Shown in pieces: positions 12,565 through 24,330 of a stretch of DNA of 64,000 nucleotides. The position numbers and the translations under genes are program-made. This DNA is from Brachypterus glaber (lineage: Eukaryota > Arthropoda > Insecta > Coleoptera > Kateretidae): positions 77,546,895-77,610,894 of the forward strand of contig OY294044.1 of NCBI GenBank assembly GCA_958510825.1. The letters run 5' to 3'. The notes below the pieces were generated by a model that was not told the origin of the DNA, did no database searches, and saw nothing but the letters and a program-made list of their open reading frames with translations. Every line of letters begins with the position of its first letter. Position 1 is the stretch's first letter.

Positions 12565-12848
12565 GGAGGATTGGTGTAGTGGACTACCGCGTCGTACTTG
12601 GCGAGTTTACTACCCAAATAGCGTGAGTTCGATTCTCACCGGCGCCGATTTGCCTTTTTCAGTTAATTAATAATTAAAATTTGGCGAAGGCATAACTGAA
12701 GCGAACACTCCCTATAAATTGGTTCGAAAGTCAATTAAAGCAAGTGGTTCCCTCTACTACTAGCCCACACAAGTCCTGGACTTAGGGCATGCCTAATTAA
12801 GTAGAATAGTACGAGGTTAAACAAAAATGTAAAAATGTAAATGTATAA
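12565..12848 (+). mobile_element. tRNA-derived SINE
   Basis: A pol III promoter is visible: A box TGGTGTAGTGG at 12572-12582 and B box GTTCGATTC at 12627-12635, 45 bp apart as in a tRNA. The T stem GTGAG/CTCAC (12623-12639) is perfect. The acceptor 5' strand does not pair with the 3' CGGCGCC, so it is not a working tRNA gene. About 200 bp of unrelated body follow, ending in a TGTAAA-type tail (12826-12848). Head, body and tail together are the standard layout of an insect tRNA-derived SINE. Confidence 0.8.
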
Positions 12849-13522
12849 GTTTGGTAACCTGGATTCCAGATTAAAGATGCATATTCCAGCTTTGATTGGA
12901 CAAATGTGTTAAAAAGGAGCTTTATCAGATAAATATCTGTATATCCAGAACAATTTCTTAACACGAAGCCAAGATTTCTGAAAGCTGCCAGCGTATCTAT
13001 CTCAATGTGTTTTTTAAATGTGAGTTTTGCTTATCCTGGTTATCTTAAAACAATTAAAAATAGTACATTTTAGTGATTTTTAATCGCTTATTGCACAAAA
13101 TCCTGACGTCACCCGAATTATTTGAATGCACCACGGAGTCTTGCTTAAATTCACCTCCTGAAATCTGAAGGTTTTTTGGATTTTTGGGATGCATTTCTAG
13201 ATAAATAAAACAAGACCTAACAGTTTTTTAGTGTGCTGTTTTTTGAAGGTTTACACTTAATCCTAAATTTTAATTTATTCTTTTTTCTCAGATTCTATTT
13301 TTTCCTTATACATACACATAGATATAAATTTCCTGTTATCAACTTTAAATTAATAATAATAATACCTACTCATAAATATTATTATTTATTTTTCGAAAAT
13401 TGGTAAACAATTAACAACAAATAAATAATTGATAACCTTTGGGGTCATGGAAATACCACTCAACTAGGAAATGTTATGGCATTCCCACAATCCACTTATA
13501 TTATCATATTAACTATCATTAG
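12849..13522. other. No gene recognised
   Basis: AT-rich intergenic sequence with no coding frame or repeat match elsewhere in the window that I noticed. Confidence 0.4.
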
Positions 13523-13747
13523 ATCATATATACATAGATGCGCTTTGAGTCCACGTCAAACCGAAATGTTTTCATTGCTATATCCAGGTAGATTTCACCT
13601 TCCCGCTTCTGCTCACCACCCACCGCTATAGTGGTTTGTTAACAAATATGTTATTATTCACCTCCTCGCAACCTCACCGCTAGTGGTTTGTTTACAATTG
13701 GCTTTGTATATGTTCTACATAAAACAAATCAACATTAATGTCATATA
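13523..13747 (+). mobile_element. MITE, copy 1, 3' end missing
   Basis: Starts ATCATATATACATAGATGCG and matches the element at 27931-28169 almost throughout (blocks 'gagtccacgtcaaaccgaaatg', 'tcacctcctcgcaacctcaccgct'). This copy stops at 'aatgtcatatag' without the full inverse terminal repeat that closes the other copy. Confidence 0.85.
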
Positions 13748-13789
13748 GACCAACTGGTACCAATTGCTGGTTGGACTTTTTATTTCCGT

Positions 13790-13875
13790 AACAACCTTTA
13801 TAGGAACTTTTTTTCATATTTTTTAACGTAGAATCACCTATTTCTCGAACTTATTTCTGAATAACCCTGTATATA
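13790..13875 (+). repeat. Dispersed repeat ending ACCCTGTATA
   Basis: 'aggaactttttttcatattttttaacg' through 'aataaccctgtatat' also occurs at 2085-2170 and, more diverged, at 43590-43672. Confidence 0.6.
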
Positions 13876-14099
13876 CTGAAAAAAAAAACAAAAAAATAAT
13901 TAAAATATAAAATTTTAAGGGGTTATTCTGCATCATAAAATATAACAAAAAGTTCCTATAAACATATGTCTAAAAATACGTCGTAAGGGAGATACGCCCC
14001 TTTGAAAATGGCTAAAAAATTCGGTTTTTATTTAATAACTCATTTGGACTTTGAACCCTTTGAGATACAGCAAGGAGCTTTTGAATGTAAACTAATCTT

Positions 14100-14350
14100 A
14101 ATAAAGTATGTTACTTTTATGTACTTATTTAAACCAGGGGCGTGCGAAACGGGGGGCCTTTTGCCCCAAACTTTTTTATGTGTATCTTTTTTTGATATTT
14201 TGTAAAAATATAGATTCCTTGAGTAAAAATACATAAAAGTGTCATATAGTGTAACACTGTAGGAGCAACCACCATTTAAAAAAAAATGCAATTAAAAGAA
14301 AGTTTCATTCTGTGCCACCAAAAATATTACTTTTTAAAAGGCTATTGCTC
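14100..14350 (+). repeat. Dispersed repeat, inverted copy at 43105-43345
   Basis: 'gggcctttttgccccaaac', 'aagtgtcatatagtgtaacactgtagga' and 'tgtgccaccaaaaatattac' are repeated in inverse complement at 43105-43345 inside the PFKFB intron. The two overlapping open frames here are by-products of the repeat. Confidence 0.75.
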
Positions 14351-15930
14351 CTTTAATATTAAATTTAGTTGTTTCGGTAAAGAATACTTTTTTGCTTAGT
14401 TTTTATTATAGAATCGCCCTGCAGAAAAAAAATTTTATTGGTGCTTTTTTTGTATATTTTAAAACATAAAAAAACTTTAAACGCGTTTTTCTCAAAATGC
14501 CATTTTTCAAAACGGTTTCAGCGATTAAAAAAAACTATTTAACATATAGACTTAAATCTTTTGGCATTTTGTCGAAAATCATGTTGGCGAGTCCGCTAGT
14601 GTGATTTTTTTTTTCAAAGGCTTGTAATTTATTTTTTATTCTCAACTTGAGGCTTTTTAATGTACAACCTCATGAGTTCAGTAACCGGATTTTTTATAAT
14701 GAAACTTAAGGTTGATTAAATAATATAACTTACAATGTGTAATATCGACACTCCCATGCAACAAGGATGTAACTTAAGTTAGACCCATTTTGAGTTATAC
14801 ATAGGTAAACGCCTTGAAAAAAGACACATGGTGGTACTACTCAGATCTCTTCACAGGGCATTTTAACCAAAAGTTTACCTAAAAACACTTAAGTAAGAAA
14901 TTCTTAACATGAATATTATCAGAAACAAACAATAAATAAGCAATAAATAATTATACAGTTAAATAGATAATTTTATAAGCTTTCAAGTGATGTATCACAT
15001 GGCTTTATTTTCCACTGCAATCATTTCCCAACCAATAAATAACAAAAAAAAAATATTTTAGAAATTTAGCTGTCGTGAAAAATTACAATATATGAGTTAC
15101 GGCTTTGTTGCTTGGGGGTATCGATATTATGACTTTGGATCCGACTAGCTCCCAATGAGGGAATCCCTTATTCCTCAAGAAAGATAATGCGAGCTTCAGA
15201 CGCCATTTAATGATCTGTTTGATTAAAATGAGGTCTTTCGCATACAAAAATTCAAAACCCCAATAACTTTTTTTAGTATGAACACAATAGGGTAACGAAA
15301 TTTTCATATTATTGCAGAATTCAATTAAAAACACACCCTCGTTTCCACCGCGGAAAGTCCAGGGATATAAATGAAAATCAAGTTATTGATAAATTATTTT
15401 TAGATTCTCTTAACAGACACGTGCGAAGCCTTTGATAAATGATTATTTTTTCAAAGAACTCATTCCTTTTATGTCATTCTGGAAAAATACATATTTGAGG
15501 AGCAGTATTTCAATATGCCAACAAATCCATTTAATTTTTAGTAAAATTGGTTAAAAAAACTTACACTCAGCAGGCCCGGGTGGCAAATGCTATATCTAGG
15601 AAAGTAACATCCCTACAAAAAAATGATCCAAAATGACCAATCTAAACCGACTTGGAGAAAGAAAATTTAAAATGTGAATGTTTGTCCCAATAATAACAAC
15701 AAGCGAGTTGTTGTCAAAAATATTAGTCAAAAATATTAGTTTTTGCCCCTTGCTCTCTACGCCAATTGGCGTTAACACTGATGTTAACCATATTTACGTG
15801 ACGTAACAGTGGTTCTGAATCTTTGAGGGCTGAGGAAGTACCCATTTAATAAATGGGTATTTCGCCTTAATAAATATAAGAAAATAAATTAAAAAATTCT
15901 TATCAGGCTACCTATTTCAAGATTACTTGT
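14351..15930. other. No gene recognised
   Basis: AT-rich sequence with two short minus-strand frames (15083-15334, 15596-15778) that show no domain, splice or start context worth reporting. Confidence 0.4.
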
Positions 15931-15938
15931 AAGGCACA

Positions 15939-16460
15939 GTGCCGGCCTTTGCATTTCGGCGCCCTGAAGCAAGCCTTGATTTTGGCGCCCCTAGCAAAAA
16001 AAAACACCCTAAAAAAGGCTTTGTCCCTAACGGTTTCTACCAATACTTGGCGCCTCTAGCAAAAAGGAAAAAAGCTTTGTCCCTAACGGGTCTACGAAAA
16101 CTTGAAACTTGGTGCCCATCTCAAGAGAGATAAAAAAAGCACCCTAGAAAAAAGTTTTATCCCTGACGGTTTCTACCAAGACTTGGCGTCCCTAGCAAAA
16201 AAAAAGCTTTGTCCCAGACGCTTCTACCAAAACTTGGCGCTCCTCAAAAAAAAACACCCTAAAACAAAAAGCTTTGTCCCTGACGGTTCTACCAAAACTT
16301 GACGCCCCTCGCAAAGAAAAATAAACCTAAAACACCCTTAAAAAACCTTTGTCCCTAACGATTTCTACCAAAAACAAAAAAGAAAACCCAAATTTTTATT
16401 GACTGAAGGAAAAAAAAAGCTCAAGTTAAAAAAACGCCCATCGACAGCGCCCCTCTAGGC
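15939..16460. repeat. Degenerate tandem repeat of about 60-90 bp
   Basis: The phrases 'cttggcgcccctagcaaaaa', 'aaacacccta' and 'gctttgtccctgacggtttctaccaa' alternate at least five times between 15960 and 16375 with small changes. The open frames at 15939-16302 are read-through of this repeat. Confidence 0.8.
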
Positions 16461-16849
16461 TCGCTCCCTGAAGCAGGGGGTTCACTTGATTCATACAAGG
16501 GCCGGCTCTGGTAAGGTATTGCGGTTAAAATAAAACTAAAGTTACGGTTTCCTCCAAAAGTCGCAGTCGCTGACGACTGCGACCGGGTAGCCGTGACCAG
16601 GTCGTTACGACCCTACCTGTTTTCCTCGGTCTCGCCAGTCGCCATTCTGTTTGCTGGCCATTTTATAAAGAGCTGTTTCTTTTTTGTTTGCGAGTTTATG
16701 CAGTTTGAATATCTCTTAAAAGTCGGTTCTTTTAATGTTTCTGAATTGTCAAGCCGAAGAAGAAAATCTCCTCCTCTTATTAACATTACATCATTAAGAA
16801 ATACACTGCCCGGTAAAAACGCTTTCCCATTTTAAACCTCCGCACGTAA

Positions 16850-17900
16850 AATGGATTTTTTATTATTATATTTACTTTTAGCCACCTTAAAAATATACCA
16901 ATTTTCACGAAAACTACCCCCCTCCTCAGGGGGTGCAATTAGAAAAATAAAGAAAACAAGAAAACACTACCTTTGTCCCCCAATAAACCAATTGTCACGA
17001 AAATTACCCCGACCCTTTGGAGGTGGATTTTTTTTATAATCAGATTCACTTTCAGGAACCTCACAAACCCCAATATTCCAATTTTGACGAAAACTACCCC
17101 CCACCCCTCAGGGGGTGGATTTAGAATTTTTTTATTATCAGATTCACTTTCAGCAACCTCTAAAACCCCAATATACCAGTTTTCACGAAAACTACCCCCC
17201 AACCCTCAGGGAGTGAAATTTAAAAAAATATATTATCAGATTCATATTCGCCAACCCCAAAAACCCCTATATACCAATTTTGACGAAAATATTGAAAATA
17301 TTTAAAAATATTTACCCCCTCACCCCCTCGGGGGTGGAGTTAGAAACAAATTATTATCAGATTCAATTTCAGCAAACTCAAAAACTCCTGTATACAAATT
17401 TTAAAATTTTCCTAAAAAAAGTGTATTTTCCCCATGCCGCACCCCAATGTTCACCAAAAACAATCCCGAGCTAGAACTTTTGGCAATATACCCGTATGTA
17501 AAATTTCAAGTCTCCAGCTTAAAGCGTTCTTAATTTATCAAGCCAACAAAATTTCTCGGACAGACCGATCGACCGACCGAGCGACAATTTAATTTTTTTG
17601 CTTGAAATTGATTTATATCGACGTAAAACGTCGTTAAACGCAAAAATACGCAAAAAAAATTGAAATTGAACTTTTGTGAAAAATTTAAGATTAATTATCC
17701 CCCACCCCTCGGGGTGGAGTTAAAAAAATGTTATTATCATATTCAGTTTTGTTGATCTTATAAAAACCCCTATATGCAAATTTTGACGCAAATATTAAAA
17801 ACATTAGAAAAAATCCCCTCCTTCCAGGGGTGGAGTTAGAACATTTTTATTATAATATTTACACTCAGGGACCTCAAAAATCGATAGAAAAAATTTCACG
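16850..17900. repeat. Degenerate tandem repeat with CCCCTCAGGGGG core
   Basis: A unit of about 110 bp recurs roughly eight times: 'ccaattttgacgaaaactacccc', a C-run/G-run palindrome such as CCCCTCAGGGGGTGG, then 'ttattatcagattcactttcagcaacct' and 'aaaacccc'. The unit matches, on the opposite strand, the repeats at 33960-35740 ('tttttgaggtcgacgaaact', 'accaccccgcaggggtgg'), so the two blocks belong to one family. Confidence 0.8.
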
Positions 17901-18046
17901 AAAATATTCTTAAATCATGTTAATTTTGCCGGATCAAAATAGCTTTTTAATTATCTAGTGATTTACAGCAAATCTGATTTAAGTGATATTATGTATTTTG
18001 TATACTTATTACTGTCTAAATCGGAATCACCTACAATTTTAATTAT

Positions 18047-18378
18047 TTTATCCAATACAGATAATGAGACAATTACCAGCTTTATTTTAAACAGATAAAC
18101 TCAATAATAACCCCCGCGTGGCTTTTACTTTATTGAGTGGATAATTATTTATTTTACCCACTCAACTGTCACTTGTCAAATTATTTTCTTGTAAATGTCA
18201 TAAAATTTTTTAATAAAAATATGAATTCCTAAGCTATTTATTGGATAAAACCTTGTATGGCAGTCATGGGTAAACCGATATTGACCTCTCGAAAATTAAC
18301 CTGCTTGGCTGACGCCTCGCAGGTTAATTTTCTCATGGGAAATATCTTACTTTACCCACTAGTACCATAAATAACTAT
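18047..18378 (+). mobile_element. Dispersed repeat with internal hairpin, copy 1 of 3
   Basis: Begins TTATCCAATACA and ends about ACCATAAATAACTATT. It contains a hairpin (about 18265-18362) built from 'tgggtaaaccgatattg' and 'aaattaacc' with a 'gctgacgcctcgc' loop, and a smaller inverted pair around 'actcaataa...ttattgagt'. Copies at 31327-31650 and 45076-45400 are about 90 percent alike by eye. No clear terminal inverted repeats or coding capacity; probably a non-autonomous DNA element. Confidence 0.8.
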
Positions 18379-18874
18379 TTTTGTGCTGTTTAGAATTTAT
18401 TAGTTTTTGGCTTATACCGAAAAATGTGATTTAGTGCAGATGGCGGCTTTTGATCCGGCACTCCTCATAAAGGTCTATAGGTTATGGCGATTATTAGATA
18501 TTATGGGTTAATACTGGTATTATGTGATTATTGACAATAAACGTTATTGTGTTATACCTACTGCCACGCATACATAAGTTTAGAAATGTTTTACGTTTCC
18601 AGCATTTGAAATAATGCTCCCCATTTTGTGTATACTCCATTACCAAGAAAAACAGAAGTCATGCTAAATAAATTGTTTTTACACAATATTTATTAATGGA
18701 TGTCGCAATTTATATCCGCATATCAGCGACTTGCAAGAAAATTTAATTTGTTGGCTAACAGTTCCAATTCCAATTTTGGTTAGGTACGTTAATTAAAAAT
18801 TATAGCCTGAAGTCCCCTAAGAAAATTTGTCGTTATCCCTGTTAGTTATAATATTCTACCGCCAAAAAGTTTAT
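18379..18874. other. No gene recognised
   Basis: AT-rich spacer between the dispersed repeat and the LINE tail; nothing recognised. Confidence 0.4.
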
Positions 18875-19521
18875 CAAATTCAAATCAAATTCAAATTCAT
18901 TTATTTCATTCTTGGAACAACAGTTATAGAACAAGTCAATTTAAAAATCTACCTACGTTAGGTACATAAAGTATAACAATTAACATAATAAATTAGATAA
19001 AAACATGATTAATAGTAAACATAAATTTCAGACAGGCTACTTTCCCCAGATGGTGTCGCCCATTTGAAGTCATTAATGTTATAGTAGCATTTTTCAATAA
19101 GATATTGAGCAATATTTTTCCTACGCGCAGGTTATTTACTTTTTTTATTTCTATGGGAAGCATATTAAAAAGTTTGGCTCCTCTGATAAAGGGAGATTTT
19201 TCATATGTGAGTTGAAGCCTACGGTAAGGTATATGAATATTGTTTCCAACCCTTGTGTGGTGATTATGAAGTGAGTTGTTGCTGTCATAATCAGACTTGT
19301 GCCTGTATACATAAGTGAGAAGCTCCAATATTAATACACAGGGTAGTGTTAATATTTTATATGTTTGGAAAAGTTCGGTACATGGGAAATTATACTTCAC
19401 CCCTGCCATACTGCGGATAATGCGTTTTTGAATAAGAAATACATCTTCAAAATTAGATGACAGACCCCAATCAAAAGACCTTTTGTTTGAGGTATTACTA
19501 ATATTGTTGCTATTTGACAAA
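18875..19521 (-). mobile_element. 5'-truncated LINE fragment with (TTTGAA)n-type tail
   Basis: Minus-strand frame 18993-19520 encodes the C-terminal region of a LINE reverse transcriptase: FLIQKRIIRSMAGVKY, then a LPCVLILELLTYVYRHK block, an NHHTRVGNNIHIPYRR block and a GAKLFNMLPIEIKK block. This order is typical of non-LTR elements but differs from the Jockey copies in the window. The 3' end is a TTTGAATTTGATTTG-type run (18875-18902 on the plus strand). The upstream RT domain is missing. Confidence 0.8.
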
Positions 19522-19620
19522 AAACGTTGGGGGTAAACTGGCTAAGAGGGGGTAATATTGAAAGTTTAGTTTCTCACAAAAAAAAGTTGTAGAATTAAAA
19601 AAAATCGACCTCTCCGGGGA

Positions 19621-19652
<32 letters not shown>

Positions 19653-20363
19653 GGCCGGCGGAAGGGGTGGGCGTAGTGGGACAGAAGGGGCACCAAATTA
19701 GCGCTTTTTTAGGTCGGTGGTCGGTTTTGGAGTAATGAGGTTTATTTTATGGCTCAACTGGGTTCCAAACTGGTTGGTGATGGCTTGTTTTAGAGAGGTG
19801 ATGACATTTTTGTAGTCGGAAAATTATTGGCAGAGGGCGCCAAAATGCTTAGGGCCGTTTAGAGGTGGCGACCTTGTTTTTTAGTTGTCAATAGTTTGGC
19901 AGGGGGCGCCCTAGGGCTTGGGACCTAATTGTTTAGAGAACCTGGTAATGAGCTCTTTATTAACTTCGTCAAGTTATTGGCAGGGGGCGCCTAAATGCTT
20001 AACACGTTAAGTGCCGTGTGTCTTTGATTATTGTGTTATGGCATCTGAATAAAATATATTATCTGCGTGCCACGTGAACCATCGGCTGTCACACTATATA
20101 GTATATATATATAACAGCACAAATAACACATATAGATATAGATTAATTGATACCTGTTATTATTTATTGGTACAATATAAATATATATTGAATTTGTATG
20201 ACGGCAGTCAAAGTGTTAAGACGACGATTATTTATATGTGATGACCTTTTTTTTTAGTCGTCAATACTTTGGCAAATGGCGCCTAAATGCTTGGGACGAC
20301 TGTTGCCTTGCTCTGGCCCTAATTATTTGTATTATATATTTTCAAATTTATTTTCCACTGTTT
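19522..20363. repeat. Degenerate repeat with GGCAGGGGGCGCC motif
   Basis: The motif 'ttggcagggggcgcc' or a variant recurs at about 19830, 19907, 19977 and 20269, each followed by 'taaatgcttgggac' or similar, with spacing of 65-80 bp where regular. 19632-19650 is an (AT)n run. No gene recognised. Confidence 0.65.
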
Positions 20364-20799
20364 TATTATCCGTGTCTGAATTATACTGCAGTGACTCATT
20401 TGCAAAAATGTGCTAAAAAGCGAGGATCATACCGATTCGGGTGGGTTCGCATAACTCCGTCTGAGGCAACGAACTAATAACTCTTCCCTCTAAAATTGGC
20501 AATTCATTCGTTAAAACTGACAAAAACGTCGGCAACATAAACATTCGTCTGTCTTACTCGCACATCTTTGTTCTAACAGAGACAACAATACCAGTTACTG
20601 GTAACTGTTATTGTTCAGGTGAATATACCTACTATTTGTTTACAAACAAACCGAGATGTTGGCGATACTTAATTTTACGGTATGCGTATTCTAGAAAGAA
20701 GAGTTATTAGTTCGTTGGTCTGAGGGGAATCCCTTATACGAGAGCAGCATAATACGTTTTGCCTATTAGTCACTGCAGTCTAATTCAGACACGGATAAT
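20364..20799. mobile_element. TIR-flanked element of about 436 bp
   Basis: 'attatccgtgtctgaatta' at 20364 is matched by 'taattcagacacggataat' ending at 20799. A second inner pair, 'aacgaactaataactcttc' (20468) and 'gaagagttattagttcgtt' (about 20697), is also inverted. Non-coding. The nested pairs suggest a foldback-type element with an asymmetric right arm. Confidence 0.8.
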
Positions 20800-21465
20800 A
20801 TAAACGATGCAGCATAAATATTTGTTATTTTAAAAGCGATAAAACCTGTATAAGTTGATGTTACACGTGTTTTTCAAGGTCCTTAATTGTTTTTAATTTT
20901 ATTTAAAATACATAAACAAGGTGTTCTGGAACCAAGTTTCAATCCAGTCCAATTCCAGTATGGCTTTTCCCTTTGGGTAGTTGGCCAGCTCGATCTAGTA
21001 TAATTTTCGGCCTACGCAAAACCGTCTCACTCTGTAATGATGTTTGCGCAGACGCCAACTTAAAAAAAAAATTATCTCTAAAATTTATAAAAAAAAATGA
21101 CTACATCTTCAACAGTTCCACGTTAAAATTTAACATCACAAAATAAAATAAAAAAAACATAAATATTCACGATTCACTTAAAACTTTACTATTAAAGTAA
21201 TATTTTTACGAAACAACATAAAATAAATCAAGTCCTGTGCATTTCTATGATAGCAGGCTGGTGCTGGATTTAAACCGCCAAAGCGGTCACACCCGTCCCT
21301 TACAAAGACCACGCTGCGACTGTGGAACCAAGTTGTTTTCACTTTGTGATAACCAACGGTGATTATGTGCCGTCATGCATCTTTTGCGCAGGCATATAAC
21401 GTTATGTTAGGCTCGCATAGAACACTGTGGATATCCCTTAACTGGATAGCAAGTAGGGTATCTTA
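20800..21465. other. No gene recognised
   Basis: AT-rich. 21380-21435 contains a 'ggctcgcatagaacactgtggatat' stretch related to the MITE terminal repeat seen at 26173-26440 and 28770-28865. Confidence 0.45.
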
Positions 21466-21496
<31 letters not shown>

Positions 21497-23640
21497 CCCA
21501 ACAGTTTGCACCAATTCTAGGGCAAAAATACATATATACAATTATATATAAAAATATACAAAATAAATAATATATATGGATACATAAATACACAATTTTA
21601 ACCTATTATTGTAGGTTGTTAGTGTATAAAAGTGAGTTTAGAGAACACGCGTTAATATCAATGGATCTGTTTAACGAATTAAAGTTATTACATATTATAT
21701 TTATTGGCGATCTAACCATAACGTTAGTCCTGCTAAAATTACAAATAAAAGTATCCTCACGTCTCGAACCCAAACGCGGCACTCTGAAACTGATTTGCCT
21801 GAGTAAGTCCATGCAATCAGTTCCATTGTGAAGCAGTTTATATAAAAAACATAGGGAAAAATTTATTCGTCTAGTCTTAAGTGACAGCATATTAAAGCGG
21901 TTTAACAGTTCAATATTGTCGTATCCTTGAGCAGGATAGACTCCTTCACGTTTAAAATAAAGAAATTTTGCAAATCTTCTATTCACTGCTTCCAAGGCAT
22001 GAACTACATATGTGGAATACCAGACAAGAGAGGCATACTCTAGTCTGGATCTCACATATGCATAATATAATGACTTAAGGCATAATACATTATTAAAAGA
22101 TTTTGAATTTCGAATTATAAATCCCAACATCTTAGAAGCAGAAGAACAGACTTGGGATATGTGACATGAAAAAGATAAAGTCGTATCAAATACAACCCCT
22201 AGATCTTTCAACTCATAGCATCTCTCAAGCGGAGTACCGTTTATATGATACTGGTAGTCTATTATATTATGTTTAGTTGAATATGACATGTATTTACATT
22301 TTTTAATGTTAAGATTTAATTTATTACGAATGCACCAGTCCCATAAAAGGTTAATTTGATTTTGCAGCAAAATACAATCGTTAATAGACTTAATTATTAA
22401 ATAAAATTTGAAGTCCAAAGTCCAAACAATAACCCGTCACAGTTTATACATAAAGACAGATTATTAATGAAAATTAGGAAAATTAAAGGTCCCAGATTAG
22501 AACCCTGGGGAACACCAGAAGTAGAAAAAAAGAAATATGAATAGTATCCATTATAAAAAACTACTTGTTTTCTACCAAAAAGATAACTAAAAAAGAGAGC
22601 AATTGGAGCTCTATGAAATCCAAATTCTTCAAGCTTTACAAGTATTATATATAGATCTATTTAATCAAACGCCTTTTGAAAGTCAGTACTTATGACGTCT
22701 GTCTGTTCGTTGTCATTTATTGCCTGTGATATAAATTGTTTGAAAACAACCAAGTTAGACACAGTACTTCGTTTTTCTATAAATCCGTGCTGGTACGGAG
22801 AAAGTTTAAGTTTAATTTGATTGTAAATATGAATATATAAAATTGATTCGAAAAGTTTTGCGAAGTTACAAATAATGGAGATAGGCCTATAATTTTCAAT
22901 TTTAGCCCTATCTCCACTCTTATGTACCGGGCAGACTCTGGACGTCTTCCAAAGTGTAGGAAATGTACTGGTTTTCAAGCTTAGGTTAAATATATATTTT
23001 AAAGGTTCGATAAAAACATATTTACAGTCTTTTATTAGAAAACTAGGAATTTTATCAATTCCAGCCGTTGAAGAATTTTTAATTTTTTTAATAGCAACTA
23101 GAATATCGCTATCAGTAATTTCATTAATAACCACATTATCAAAGCAATTTGTACTATCAGGTAAATTAACGGGTGTAGGGACAGTGTAAACACTCGAAAA
23201 AGTCGGCAAAACTATTGACTATATCTTGAGGATCGGATATTTCGGTATCATTAAGTGTAACAGATCCAGGGATTCTACTTGAGCGCCTTTTATTACCAAC
23301 ATAAGTCCAAAGAGATTTTGGATCAGATGTGATATTACTCTGAATATCCCTTAAATAGTTATAATAATCAGTTTTAATCTTTTGCTTGGATTCGCTTCGT
23401 AATTCTTTAAAAGTATTTAAATCAGAAATATTTTTATATTTTTTAAACTTAGAATGAACTTTATTTTTATTTTTTAGCAAGGTTATCAGCTCCTTGCTGT
23501 ACCAAACAGGGAATGACCGTGATTTATTTTTATAGACAGGAACAAATTTATCAAAATTAGAATCTAAAATATTATAAAATTTATCACAAGCAAAATTAAT
23601 TTCATTAAAATCTTGAAGAACAGACCAGTCGACTTCGGTG
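21466..23640 (-). mobile_element. Jockey-like LINE, 3' half, pseudogenised
   Basis: The element runs on the minus strand from a break near 23640 to a (TAA)n tail at 21468-21487. The order of coding blocks is: a pre-RT linker (23166-23480 and upstream), RT fingers and palm (22661-23209), a degraded palm centre (22430-22660), and the thumb/C-terminal region (21606-22418). The endonuclease half is missing, and the 5' end is replaced by the palindromic repeat at 23641. Confidence 0.9.
21606..23480 (-). pseudogene. LINE reverse transcriptase, frameshifted
   Basis: RT-domain blocks in order are: IKKIKNSSTAGIDKIPSFL, VCPVHKSGDRAKIENYRPIS, and the KAFD end of motif A; then, after a frame change, GVPQGSNLGPLIFLIFINNL near 22500. 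The catalytic YADD-type box should follow at about 22420-22440, but the sequence there no longer encodes two aspartates, and the frame changes again before 22418. The C-terminal part carries YVRSRLEYASLVW and VNRRFAKFLYFKREGVYP blocks. At least three frame changes make it inactive. This is a Jockey-group polymerase by block order; the exact family was not determined. Confidence 0.85.
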
Positions 23641-24330
23641 TACGTTTATACGTTTTGTGATGAAAATTTGTTTATGTCTTTTATGCGCTTTTTACAAAAT
23701 TACATAGTATGTTTTTATACGAAATTTCATATATGGTTTCTATATGTTTTTATACGAATTTTTATATAAGATTCATATTGACATAATTACAGTTTTAATA
23801 TAAATCGAATATGAAATTTCGTATAAACTCATTCAGAAAACGTATACGTTTTTTATACGAATCTAGTTGAAGTTTCGTACACATATATAATATTTTAACT
23901 AGTCTCGTATAAAAAACGTATATATTTCGTATAAATTCATTCAGAAAACGTATACGAAATATCGCACAAATGTGTTTCAATTCCGTACTAAAACGTATAC
24001 GTTTTTATACGAATCTATGGTCTGTTTCATCAAGCAAGATAGTAAATTAAAAATCGCACAGTGAATATTTTCAGAACAGATTCGAATATTGGATGTGCGA
24101 ATATACTGCGTAGTTTATTTTATAAAACGTAACTATATTCTATACACAAACATATACTATTCAAACCTGTCGTAAAAATATTTACTGTGCGATTTTTAAT
24201 TTACTATATTGCTTGATGAAATAGACCATAGTTGAAATTTCGTATAAATATATGAAATTTCAACTAGACTCGTATAAAAAACGTATACGAATTTCTATAC
24301 GAATCCTAATTAATTTTTTTACAGAGTGTT
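23641..24330. repeat. Dense palindromic repeat of CGTATACG type
   Basis: Short phrases such as 'acgtatacgtttttatacgaat', 'tttcgtataaactcattcagaaaacg' and their inverse complements are repeated many times in both orientations. The block truncates the LINE at 23640 and is itself interrupted by the MITE at 24018-24228. Confidence 0.8.
24018..24228 (+). mobile_element. TA-flanked hairpin MITE, copy 1
   Basis: Element of 211 bp flanked by TA on both sides. The terminal inverted repeats run from TGGTCTGTTTCATCAAGCAA to 'aaaatcgcacag', about 45 bp. A second copy is at 39188-39378, whose interior is in the opposite orientation. The TA target duplication suggests mobilisation by a Tc1/mariner-group transposase, but no such match was demonstrated. 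Confidence 0.9.

Noticed and set aside
12565..12647. A functional tRNA gene
   Set aside because: The acceptor strands do not pair and a SINE body with tail follows.
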